Origin: Salinisphaera sp002433465
GTDB lineage: Bacteria; Pseudomonadota; Gammaproteobacteria; Nevskiales; Salinisphaeraceae
Length of the DNA stretch: 64,000 nt
Assembly: GCF_040361435.1 (NCBI RefSeq)
Contig: NZ_APNL01000004.1
Span: forward strand, 186,001-250,000
Reading direction: 5' to 3'
How positions within the stretch are numbered: the first letter of the stretch is position 1; every line of letters begins with the position of its first letter. Under the pieces are notes generated by a model. That model was not told the DNA's origin and did no database searches. It saw only the letters and a list, made by a program, of their open reading frames with translations. Positions 40,569 to 47,993 of this stretch are shown here, in pieces. A program made the translations under genes and the position numbers.

Positions 40569-41132
40569 ATGTCGCTTACTGATTCGACGATGATGCCGCT
40601 GGGCAAGAAGGCCCCTGATTTCTCACTGCCGGATACCGTCTCCGGGCAGACGGTTTCGTTCGAGGACGTCGCCGGCGAGAAAGGCACGGTGGTGATGTTC
40701 ATCTGCAATCACTGCCCCTACGTGCTGCATATCATCGACGAGATCGTGGCCGTGGCCAACCACTACCAGCCGCAGGGCATCGGCTTTGTGGCGATTTCGT
40801 CCAACGATATCGCCGAGCGTCCCGAGGACGGCCCGGAACAGATGCAGGTGTTTGCCGAAAGCCGCGAGTTCGCCTTTCCCTATCTCTATGACGAAAGCCA
40901 GGCCGTGGCCAAGGCCTACGACGCGGTCTGTACGCCGGACTTCTTCGTCTTCGATGGCGACGGCAAATGCGCCTATCGTGGCCAGTTCGACGAGTCGCGG
41001 CCGAAGAACGGCGTGGCGGTCACGGGCGCAGAACTGCGTGCGTCGCTCGATGCGCTGCTCGAAGGCGACATGATCCCCGAAGACGTCCAGGTGCCCAGCC
41101 AGGGCTGCAGCATCAAGTGGAAGGCCGCCTGA
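40569..41132 (+). CDS. Thioredoxin-family / AhpC-TSA-like protein
   Basis: Cytoplasmic thioredoxin-fold protein with redox motif Cys46-Asn-His-Cys49 (FICNHCPYV), seen in a widespread family of unknown substrate. Opening KKAPDFSLPDTVSG is peroxiredoxin-like; the end PSQGCSIKWK is a family hallmark. 187 aa, AAGGA ribosome site. Possibly a thiol peroxidase or reductase. Monocistronic looking, with a strong terminator downstream. Confidence 0.88.
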   Translation: MSLTDSTMMPLGKKAPDFSLPDTVSGQTVSFEDVAGEKGTVVMFICNHCPYVLHIIDEIVAVANHYQPQGIGFVAISSNDIAERPEDGPEQMQVFAESREFAFPYLYDESQAVAKAYDAVCTPDFFVFDGDGKCAYRGQFDESRPKNGVAVTGAELRASLDALLEGDMIPEDVQVPSQGCSIKWKAA

Positions 41133-41195
41133 TCCTCTGAAAGGAACGGCCATCCGTGAACGGGTCTTGTCGCGGGTGAGGCCTGGTCGCAGGCG

Positions 41196-41232
41196 AAAAC
41201 GCCGGTACGCTTGATGCGACCGGCGTTTTTTT
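41196..41232 (+). terminator. Rho-independent terminator after the thioredoxin-like gene
   Basis: AAAACGCCGGT (41196-41206) pairs with ACCGGCGTTTT (41219-41229), with an inner CGC/GCG, and the T-run spans 41226-41232. The A-tract on the left also gives a short T-run on the other strand. Confidence 0.9.
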
Positions 41233-41301
41233 ATCGGCTTACGACAGGCGTCGATGCATGCGCCTGCTCGACGCGGGCCGGCGTTTGAGTCTCCGGCGGT
41301 T

Positions 41302-42114
41302 TCAGCCGGGCATCAGCCGATTCATCACCCGCCAGTAGTTGACCGGCATGAGTCGGGAGATCGCCGAGATAATCTGGGCATCGATCCCGATCAGGCAACG
41401 GCCCTTGCCCTTGGCCAAATCATCGAGAATCTTGCGCGCGGCCTGGTCAGGGGTCGTACGGGCGAGCTTGTTGACGAAGTCGCCGGCGGCCTTTTCCTGA
41501 TCATCGCTGCCGTCGGGCCCCACATAAAAACGCGCCGAATGCGCGATGCCGGTTTTTATGCCGCCCGGATGAACGCACATCACGTGCAGGCCGCTGTCGG
41601 CGGTTTCGTGGCGCAATGCCTCGGTAAAACCGCGAACCGCGAACTTGGTGGCGTTGTATGTGCCTTGCGTGGGCAGGCTGATCAGACCGAACACGCTGGA
41701 GACGTTGACCAGCGCGCTGCCCCGGTTTTTCTTTAGCGCCGGCAGAAAAGCCTTGGTGCCATGGACCACGCCCCAGAAATTGATGCCCATGATCCATTCG
41801 AAGTCTTCGTAAGTGGCGTCTTCGATCGTCTGGGAGTGGGCGACGCCGGCGTTGTTGACGACGAGATCCACCTGACCATATTCGGCGATCACCTCGTCGC
41901 GAAAGGCCTCGACCGCGGCGCGATCGGATACATCCACCGAGGCGGTCAGCACTGCGGCGTTGGCACATTTGCTGCGCGTTTGCTCCAACCCGCTCATGTC
42001 GACGTCGCACAGCGCCAGCCGGGCGCCGCGCTGCGCGCAGGTGGTGGCCAGACTGCGACCGATGCCGGAGCCGGCGCCGGTGATCACCACGACCTTGTTA
42101 TTCAAATCCTTCAT
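41302..42114 (-). CDS. Short-chain dehydrogenase/reductase (SDR)
   Basis: Classical SDR, 270 aa. TGAGSGIGRSLA cofactor loop, VVNNAGVAH, Ser in VNVSSVFGL and the YNATK active-site motif, then HPGGIKTGIA. The C-terminus GIDAQIISAISRLMPVNYWR resembles lipid-associated SDRs. The start at 42114 has AAGGA upstream. Divergent from a TetR gene with two operator-like palindromes between, so this SDR is probably repressed by it. Confidence 0.88.
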   Translation of the reverse strand: MKDLNNKVVVITGAGSGIGRSLATTCAQRGARLALCDVDMSGLEQTRSKCANAAVLTASVDVSDRAAVEAFRDEVIAEYGQVDLVVNNAGVAHSQTIEDATYEDFEWIMGINFWGVVHGTKAFLPALKKNRGSALVNVSSVFGLISLPTQGTYNATKFAVRGFTEALRHETADSGLHVMCVHPGGIKTGIAHSARFYVGPDGSDDQEKAAGDFVNKLARTTPDQAARKILDDLAKGKGRCLIGIDAQIISAISRLMPVNYWRVMNRLMPG

Positions 42115-42213
42115 GCCTGTTCCTTGTCTTGAGCCGTCGGCGGTGGCCGTTATGCCTTTGTGCGCGCGTCGTGCCGGTATGGCGCTCACGATGGGCATGC
42201 GCCACCGGAGAAC

Positions 42214-42231
42214 TGACAACGGTCGATGTCA
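42214..42231. promoter_or_regulatory. Palindromic operator 1 between SDR and TetR
   Basis: TGACAAC-GGTC-GATGTCA follows the 7-4-7 pattern with one mismatch between arms, as at 31353 and 33025. Confidence 0.6.
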
Positions 42232-42240
42232 AATTACGTT

Positions 42241-42258
42241 TGACAACAAATAATGTCA
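42241..42258. promoter_or_regulatory. Palindromic operator 2 between SDR and TetR
   Basis: TGACAAC-AAAT-AATGTCA, again 7-4-7, ends 10 bp before the TetR start. With the site at 42214 it forms a pair whose centres are 27 bp apart, which would favour cooperative binding. Confidence 0.6.
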
Positions 42259-42268
42259 ATATGAAGCA

Positions 42269-42940
42269 ATGAGCAATGCATCTTCATCGTCGCCTGCCGA
42301 CGGCAACGGACGTGCCTACGGGGGCCGCAGTCTCGACGAGCGTCGCAGCCGGCGACGTGCGCAATTCATCGATGCCGGTATCGCCGTTTACGGTCGTGAC
42401 GGGTTTCGCGGGGCCACGGTCAAGTCGCTCTGCCGTGCGGCCGGGCTCACGGAGCGGTATTTCTACGAGTCGTTCGCCAACAGCGAAGCGCTTTTCGCCG
42501 AGGTTTATCGCACGCTTGTGCAGCGCCTGGAAGAGAACGTCGTTGCGGCCATCGATAATGCGCCCAGCGATGCCGAGGCGACCGCGCGGGCCGGCCTGCG
42601 GGTGTTTTTCGAAACGATGTATCACCAGCCCGGCACGGCGCGAATTCTGCTGATCGAGATTTTCGGTATCAGCGGCGAGATCGACCGCCTGTATCGGGAA
42701 ACCACGCAGAACTTCACGCGTACGCTACAAGCCCTGGTCAGCAATATCTTCGTCCTCGGCGAAGACAGCGGCACCGATGCCGGCGTGCTGTCGACAGGCC
42801 TCGTGGGCTCGACCATTCATATCGCCATGTACTGGACGCTCAATCGCTATAGCGAACCGTTGGACGTGATCGTGGAATCGAGTCTGGCGTTGTATGTCGC
42901 CATGGCGCGTCAGGCCGATCAGGGTAGCGCCAGGCCCTAA
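42269..42940 (+). CDS. TetR-family transcriptional regulator
   Basis: TetR repressor of 223 aa with a basic leader (RRSRRRAQ) and HTH GATVKSLCRAAGLTERYFYESF. The C-terminal domain includes a TetR_C-type segment LIEIFGISGEIDRLYRET. Its promoter region carries two copies of the lipid-regulon palindrome, so it is the best candidate for the protein that binds them all (inference). Its recognition helix differs from that of the TetR at 32339. Confidence 0.87.
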   Translation: MSNASSSSPADGNGRAYGGRSLDERRSRRRAQFIDAGIAVYGRDGFRGATVKSLCRAAGLTERYFYESFANSEALFAEVYRTLVQRLEENVVAAIDNAPSDAEATARAGLRVFFETMYHQPGTARILLIEIFGISGEIDRLYRETTQNFTRTLQALVSNIFVLGEDSGTDAGVLSTGLVGSTIHIAMYWTLNRYSEPLDVIVESSLALYVAMARQADQGSARP

Positions 42941-43035
42941 TCGCTTCGCCGCCGCGGACCGCGGCGCTTGTTGCGTTCGCGCAGGCGCTTCATCAAGCCA
43001 TCACTCATCGATCTCGTGGCGGACTGGTAGTAAGC

Positions 43036-43067
43036 AAAAAAAACGGCGCGGTTATGACCGCGCCGTT
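43036..43067 (-). terminator. Rho-independent terminator of the metal-dependent hydrolase cluster
   Basis: AACGGCGCGGT-TATG-ACCGCGCCGTT: a perfect 11-bp stem with a tetraloop. On the - strand a run of eight T follows (A-tract 43036-43043). It lies 35 bp past the stop at 43103. Confidence 0.92.
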
Positions 43068-43102
43068 GTGTCTCGATACCGGTATTGCGACCGGTCGTGA
43101 AA

Positions 43103-44023
43103 TCAGTGGTGGGTGGCGTAGGCCGCCTCGGCGTCATCCACCAGCCCGTCCAGTTCGGCGAGCAGATGCGCGTTGTTCTGCTGCCAGGGGTGGAAGCTGT
43201 ACTGGAAATAGCTCAGCCATTCCGGAACCATCCGGCGAATGAAGCCCTGCTTGCCCAGGGTGAAGTTGAGCATCTTCAGGTGGCCGCGCCAGCCTTCCTT
43301 GCGACACTTCTCGTCGGCCTGGGTCATCTGCCAGTAGAAGCTGAGCAGCACCGGCCAGAACAGGGCGGTGGCCAGGGTCATGGCGAAGGTACGTTCTGCC
43401 CAGTTGCGCGGGCCGCGGCCGATGCATTTTTCGTAGACGTCGTAGGCCACGGCCTTGTGCTCGACTTCCTCAAGCGCGTGCCAGCGCCACATGCGTTCGA
43501 AATCTTCCTGCGATCCGGACATCATCTCCGGATAGCGCAGCAGCATGTCGCCCATCAGCGCGGTGTAGTGCTCCAGCGCGATGGTCGCCGCCAGCGGCAG
43601 CGATTTCGGGCTGCGCTGCTTGATCCAGTCGAGCAGGTTCCAGGTGAACTGGTCGAGCTTATGGGCCGGCAGGCCGGCCTGCTCCATGAGCTCGTTGTAT
43701 TCGATGTGCTCGCGCGAGTGCATGGCTTCCTGGCCGATGAACGCGGTCGCGGCCTTCTTCAGGTCGGGATCGGGAATCTGGTCGCGATAGCTGCGAACGG
43801 CGTCGATGAACATCCGCTCACCGGCCGGGAACAGCAGGCTCATTGCGTTCATGAACTGGGTGACGTTCGGGCCATGCTTGTGCCAATCGCAGATACGATC
43901 GGCCGGCGGCAGAAAGTGCAGGTCGCGCCGCTCGGGCATGACCGCGACATTCTCGCTGTGCGGGAATTCGCGCTGTGCGGCACTCGCGGGATTGTTTACG
44001 GCATCGGATGCGTTCTTGCTCAT
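43103..44023 (-). CDS. Metal-dependent hydrolase family protein, copy 1 (PF10118-like, ferritin-like fold)
   Basis: All-helical protein with repeated carboxylate/His motifs typical of a di-metal site: GQEAMHSREH, IALEHYTALMG and HALEEVEHKAVAYD. The family is named a putative metal-dependent hydrolase, but the ligand pattern looks di-iron/ferritin-like, so an oxygenase-type role is possible. 306 aa. Shares long identical blocks (PERRDLHFLPP, DAEAAYA) with the next gene upstream: a tandem duplicate. Last gene before a strong terminator. Lipid substrate is suggested only by neighbours. Confidence 0.85.
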   Translation of the reverse strand: MSKNASDAVNNPASAAQREFPHSENVAVMPERRDLHFLPPADRICDWHKHGPNVTQFMNAMSLLFPAGERMFIDAVRSYRDQIPDPDLKKAATAFIGQEAMHSREHIEYNELMEQAGLPAHKLDQFTWNLLDWIKQRSPKSLPLAATIALEHYTALMGDMLLRYPEMMSGSQEDFERMWRWHALEEVEHKAVAYDVYEKCIGRGPRNWAERTFAMTLATALFWPVLLSFYWQMTQADEKCRKEGWRGHLKMLNFTLGKQGFIRRMVPEWLSYFQYSFHPWQQNNAHLLAELDGLVDDAEAAYATHH

Positions 44024-44099
44024 GGTGCCCTCCTTGGATCGGGGTCGCTAAGCCGTTTGAAACGGCGTGTTGTTGGTAAACCGGCCAGGCCTGAACGAA

Positions 44100-44996
44100 C
44101 TAGGCGGCGTGGCTGGCATAGGCGGCTTCGGCGTCGTCGACAAGCTGGTCGATTTCGGCCAGCAGGCGCGCGTTGTTCTGTTGCCAGGGGTGAAAGCTGT
44201 ATTTGAAATAGGCCAGATACTCGGGCAGCAGCTTGCGCAGATAGCCGGGCCGGCCGAGCATGAAGTTCGCCAGCTTCAGGTGGCCGCGCCAGCCGGCCTT
44301 CACGCAGGCCGGGTCGGCCGCGGCCAGCCGCCGGTAGAACAGCATCACGTGCGGCCAGAATGTGGCGGTGGTGGTCAGCATGATAGCGCTGCGCATGGCA
44401 TAGGCCTTCGGGCCGCGGCCGACGCATTTTTCATAGACGTCGTAGGCCACCGCTTTGTGCTCGACTTCCTCGAGCGCATGCCAGCGCCACATGCGTTCGT
44501 AGTCCGGCTGCGAGCCGGCCATCTGTTCGGGGTAGCGCAGCAGGGTATCGCCCATGAGCGCAGTAAAATGCTCGAGCGCGATAGTCATCAGCAGCGGCGT
44601 GACCTTCGCGCTGTTGTTCTTCACGTACTCGGTATGCGCCCAGACCTGTGCATCCAGCTCGCTGGCCGGCAGCCCGGCAGCGTCCATGAGCCGGTTGTAT
44701 TCGATATGCTCGCGCGAGTGCATGGCTTCCTGGCCAATGAATGCGGTCGCGGCCTTGCGCAGATCGGGGTCCGGAATCTCGTCGCGATAGGCACGCACGG
44801 CATCGATGAACATACGTTCGCCCGCCGGAAAGAACAGGCTCAGCGCGTTCATGAACTGGGTCACGTTCGGACCGGCCTGATGCCAGTCGCAGATCCGATC
44901 GCCCGGGGGGAGAAAATGCAGGTCGCGCCGCTCCGGCATGACCGGGCCGCTATAGCCGGTAAATTCCTGCTGCAGATCGATAGTAGTCTGGCTCAT
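44100..44996 (-). CDS. Metal-dependent hydrolase family protein, copy 2 (PF10118-like)
   Basis: Paralogue of the gene at 43103, roughly two thirds identical by eye, with the same motifs GQEAMHSREH, IALEHFTALMG and HALEEVEHKAVAYD and the same ending YSFHPWQQNNA. 298 aa from the ATG at 44996, which has a strong GAGGAGG site; a longer frame into the alpha/beta hydrolase gene lacks family similarity. It follows that gene by only 10 bp and precedes copy 1 by 76 bp, so all three are one operon. Confidence 0.85.
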   Translation of the reverse strand: MSQTTIDLQQEFTGYSGPVMPERRDLHFLPPGDRICDWHQAGPNVTQFMNALSLFFPAGERMFIDAVRAYRDEIPDPDLRKAATAFIGQEAMHSREHIEYNRLMDAAGLPASELDAQVWAHTEYVKNNSAKVTPLLMTIALEHFTALMGDTLLRYPEQMAGSQPDYERMWRWHALEEVEHKAVAYDVYEKCVGRGPKAYAMRSAIMLTTTATFWPHVMLFYRRLAAADPACVKAGWRGHLKLANFMLGRPGYLRKLLPEYLAYFKYSFHPWQQNNARLLAEIDQLVDDAEAAYASHAA

Positions 44997-45006
44997 GAGA
45001 ACCTCC

Positions 45007-45963
45007 TCAAGCGCGGGCGCGCGCTGCTTCGGTGGGCGAGTGGCTATTGCCGCGACCGGCCGTCGGCAGCGAGGCGTGGTTGGACTCGACAAATGCGCGG
45101 CAGTGCGCGGCAATCGTTTCGGCTTCGCTCTGAATGGCCCAATGCGCTGCATCGATGGTTTTGACGGTGAGCGCGTCAACCCAGCGTTCGAGCCCGGCCA
45201 CGAATCCGGGGCCGACAAAGGGGTCGCGCTCGGGCACGATCACCTGGACCGGCATCTGGGCATGTCGAGCTCGCGGAGCGCGCAGCCGGGCAACAACGTT
45301 GGCCCGATACAGTGCGATGCCACGGGCGCCGTCGTTCGCCTGGCTGGGGTTGCGTGGCAGCTGCGAGTCTTCCATGCGTTCGACGATGGAATGCCAGCGA
45401 CGCCCCAGACCCGCACGCCAGAGCAGCGAGGGCAGGCCAGGCAGATGAAACGCGAACACGTACCAGGATTTGCCGAGCTGCTTGAACAGGCCGGCGCGAT
45501 CGCGCTGCCACTGCTGGCGCAGCCAGTGCCCGACGTGGTCCAGGCAGGGCCCGGAAATTGAAGTGAAGCTGGCGATACGCGCGGCCAATGCGGGATCGGT
45601 TGCCGCATCCCAGCTCTGGATTGAGCCCCAGTCGTGGCCGATAACGTGAACGGGCGCGTTCGGGCTGGCCCATTCGATCACGGCTGCGAGATCGGCAGAC
45701 AGGTGGTCGAGCCTGTAGGCACGGGTCGCTGCCGGCGCGCTCGAGGCCCCGGCGCCGCGCACGTCGTAGCGGATACAGCGGTAATCCCCGGCGAGGTGAG
45801 CAACGACGCGGTCCCAGACGGCGTGGTTGTCGGGGTAGCCGTGCACAAACACGAGTACGGGCGCATCCGCTGGGCCTGCGACATGGCAGGCCAGATCCAC
45901 GCCGTCACCCCGAACCCAGACGGGTTCGTCGGCATTGTTGGCGCTGCTGTCATGATGCGGCAT
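45007..45963 (-). CDS. Alpha/beta-fold hydrolase, epoxide hydrolase-like
   Basis: Oxyanion motif HGYPDNHAVW and a nucleophile elbow GHDWGS with Asp in place of Ser, as in epoxide hydrolases and haloalkane dehalogenases; the late acid and base are in PERDPFV and DAAHW. 318 aa. The cap domain lies around residues 135-215. First gene of an operon with two metal-dependent hydrolases. An operator-like palindrome precedes it. Substrate unknown. Confidence 0.87.
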   Translation of the reverse strand: MPHHDSSANNADEPVWVRGDGVDLACHVAGPADAPVLVFVHGYPDNHAVWDRVVAHLAGDYRCIRYDVRGAGASSAPAATRAYRLDHLSADLAAVIEWASPNAPVHVIGHDWGSIQSWDAATDPALAARIASFTSISGPCLDHVGHWLRQQWQRDRAGLFKQLGKSWYVFAFHLPGLPSLLWRAGLGRRWHSIVERMEDSQLPRNPSQANDGARGIALYRANVVARLRAPRARHAQMPVQVIVPERDPFVGPGFVAGLERWVDALTVKTIDAAHWAIQSEAETIAAHCRAFVESNHASLPTAGRGNSHSPTEAARARA

Positions 45964-45974
45964 TGGCCACGTCC

Positions 45975-46002
45975 GATGTAATAGTTACATCAAACGGTGT
46001 CA
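45975..46002. promoter_or_regulatory. Two overlapping palindromes upstream of the alpha/beta hydrolase
   Basis: GATGTAA-TAG-TTACATC (45975-45991) is a perfect palindrome. Its right arm is shared with TTACATC-AAAC-GGTGTCA (45985-46002), which resembles the TGACATC-N4-GATGTCA sites with one change per arm. Both lie 12-39 bp before the start codon. Confidence 0.45.
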
Positions 46003-46164
46003 CAAAGGCAGGGTGAAAGCAACTACGCCCGCACAACAGCCAGAACCGACAAGCGCAAGCACCCCTCGGCGGGGCCGCGCTGTTTCAAATCGATCAGGAA
46101 ATGCTTTGCAGGTCAGCCTGGGGCGCCGGCACGCGGCCGTGGGCGCGCCAGTAAAACGCCGGGC

Positions 46165-46962
46165 TTATCGCGCGTCGTGCAGGTGTTCCATGAGCAGGGC
46201 GAGGCGATCGCCCAGGTGGCGATCGGCGGCCTTGCCCATGGCGCGGGCGACCTCCGGCAACACGGCCATTTCCACGAGCGGGCGGAAGCGCCAGACGATA
46301 TCGGCGAGTTCCGGCATGTCTTCCTTGGGCGGCAGCTGGCCTTCGCCGTAGCGATCGAATACGTGGATGGCGACCAGGCGCACCATTTCGTCGGCGGCCT
46401 GTTCGACGTTGCGGCGCAGGTAGGCCACTACGTCCAGCATTTCTTCCAGCGGAATGCCGACGGCTACGAGTTCGGCGCCGGCATGCAGCATCCGCGGGCT
46501 GGGCACGCGATAACGCATGCCCTCGGGGCGGATCACGTCCAGATCGATCGCCTTTTTCAGCGCCGAGCGCGAGAACTGGCCGCCGAACTTCTTGAGCAGC
46601 TGCGGCATGGTGACGTAGTCGGGGACTTCGTCGGTCCACGGACTGGCCACGGCCGTCTCCAGCCCCAGCAGGCTGCCGATATCGTTACCGCGTTCCCAGC
46701 TGCCGATCAGCTCACCGATATTGGCCAGCGTATAGCCGCGTTCCAGCAAACGGTTGATGATACGAAGACGCGACAGGTGCGCATCGTTGTAGATGCCCTT
46801 GCGCCCGCGCCGCTCCGGCGGCGGCAGCAGGCCTCGATCCTGATAGGCGCGGATGTTGCGCACGGTGCTGCCAGTCTCGCGCGCGAGTGCGTCGATCGAG
46901 AATTCCGGCGGCACCTGGTCGCTCGCCTCGCCGTCGTCGGTGGTCTTGGAGGCACTTGTCAT
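46165..46962 (-). CDS. MerR-family transcriptional regulator
   Basis: MerR-type activator/repressor of 265 aa. The winged HTH is seen in FSIDALARETGSTVRNIRAYQDRGLLPPPERRG, and IYNDAHLSRLRIINRLLERGYTLANI. The C-terminal effector domain is larger than in metal sensors and has no obvious Cys ligands, so an organic ligand is likely. It reads toward the alpha/beta hydrolase operon 200 bp away and may control it. Confidence 0.87.
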   Translation of the reverse strand: MTSASKTTDDGEASDQVPPEFSIDALARETGSTVRNIRAYQDRGLLPPPERRGRKGIYNDAHLSRLRIINRLLERGYTLANIGELIGSWERGNDIGSLLGLETAVASPWTDEVPDYVTMPQLLKKFGGQFSRSALKKAIDLDVIRPEGMRYRVPSPRMLHAGAELVAVGIPLEEMLDVVAYLRRNVEQAADEMVRLVAIHVFDRYGEGQLPPKEDMPELADIVWRFRPLVEMAVLPEVARAMGKAADRHLGDRLALLMEHLHDAR

Positions 46963-47028
46963 GACGAAAGGATAGCCCGGCAGGCGATTGCCGTCATCCG
47001 CGGCGTGCTGTAGCGCGCTCGCGTCGGG

Positions 47029-47670
47029 CTAGGCACAGCGCGCGGTGCGTGCTGCACGATAGGCCGCGATTTCCTCGATGGTCAGAATCGGCAGGCCATG
47101 GGCTTCGGCATAGCGCTGGATATCGTCATTGCCGGCCATGGTGCCGTCGTCGTTCATCAGTTCGCAGAGCACCGAAGCCGGGCGCAGGCCGGCCAGGATC
47201 GCCAGATCCAGCGAGCCTTCGGTATGGCCGCGGCGTTCCAGCACGCCACCGGCGCGCGCGCGCAGCGGAAACACATGGCCGGGGCTGACAATACGGCGCG
47301 GCCCGTCGATCGACTCGAGCGCGGCGGTGATCGTGCGTACGCGATCGATCGCGGAAACGCCGGTGGTCACGCCTTCCGCGGCTTCGATTGATACCGTAAA
47401 GCCGGTGCCATGCCGTGCCTGGTTGTCGCGCACCATCGGCTCGAGTTCGAGCGCATCGGCGCTGGCCTGATCCAGGCACAGACAGACAATGCCGCTGCCG
47501 TTGCGGATCATGCGGACCATGGTTTCGGTCTTGAGGTTGTCGGCGGCGGCGACGATATCGGCTTCGTTTTCACGATCGGCGTCGTCGAGCAGCAGCACCG
47601 GGTCGCCGGCACGAAACGCGGCGATAGCGGCGGCCAGGCGCGGGTGGTTGTGGAAGTCGTGTTGGGGCAT
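47029..47670 (-). CDS. ribB: 3,4-dihydroxy-2-butanone-4-phosphate synthase
   Basis: Makes the four-carbon precursor of riboflavin from ribulose-5-phosphate. Motifs: LLLDDADRENEADIVAAA, RHGTGFTVSIEAAEGVTTG, SPGHVFPLRARAGGVLERRG, HTEGSLDLA and LMNDDGTMA. 213 aa, single domain, not fused to RibA. The start at 47670 has AGAGGA upstream, set in the loop of a hairpin. Preceded by an FMN riboswitch, so expression falls when FMN is plentiful. Confidence 0.96.
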   Translation of the reverse strand: MPQHDFHNHPRLAAAIAAFRAGDPVLLLDDADRENEADIVAAADNLKTETMVRMIRNGSGIVCLCLDQASADALELEPMVRDNQARHGTGFTVSIEAAEGVTTGVSAIDRVRTITAALESIDGPRRIVSPGHVFPLRARAGGVLERRGHTEGSLDLAILAGLRPASVLCELMNDDGTMAGNDDIQRYAEAHGLPILTIEEIAAYRAARTARCA

Positions 47671-47747
47671 GAAACGTCCTCTTTGCTGAGTCAACGTTTC
47701 AGGGCGACAGGCGCGATAGGCGTGCCCCTGCGCGGTGGCCGCCGTGC

Positions 47748-47885
47748 GTCTTCTTTCATCCGGACTGTGACCGTCGGCTCTGGCATCGCACCAGATCTGC
47801 TGACCCTCGACCATCGGTCGAGGCGCTCGCGGGCTCGTCGCTAACGACATACCGCCGGTGGGGAATTTCGCCCCGCCCTGAAGAC
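47748..47885 (-). ncRNA. FMN riboswitch (RFN element) of ribB
   Basis: On the - strand the conserved RFN blocks appear in order: CTTCAGGGCGGGGCGAAATT, CCCCACCGGCGGTA, AGCCCGCGAGCGC, a variable hairpin (CCTCGACCGATGGTCGAGG), GCCGACGGT and AGTCCGGATGAAAGAAGAC. The P1 stem is GTCTTC with GAAGAC. The aptamer ends 77 bases before the ribB start codon. Confidence 0.95.
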
Positions 47886-47892
47886 GGCCGCA

Positions 47893-47898
47893 AGTATA
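47893..47898 (-). promoter_or_regulatory. ribB -10 element
   Basis: TATACT on the - strand, about 8-10 bases before the riboswitch 5' end, in the right place for its promoter. The -35 position (TGTCGG at 17-bp spacing) is poor. Confidence 0.5.
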
Positions 47899-47993
47899 GC
47901 CGATCGCGCCGTTGTCCGACAGATCGGTTGGGCGCCGGGTCGCATGCGCCATCCACAGGCCCTACTATTTCGCCTCGTTCAACCACTGCAATC

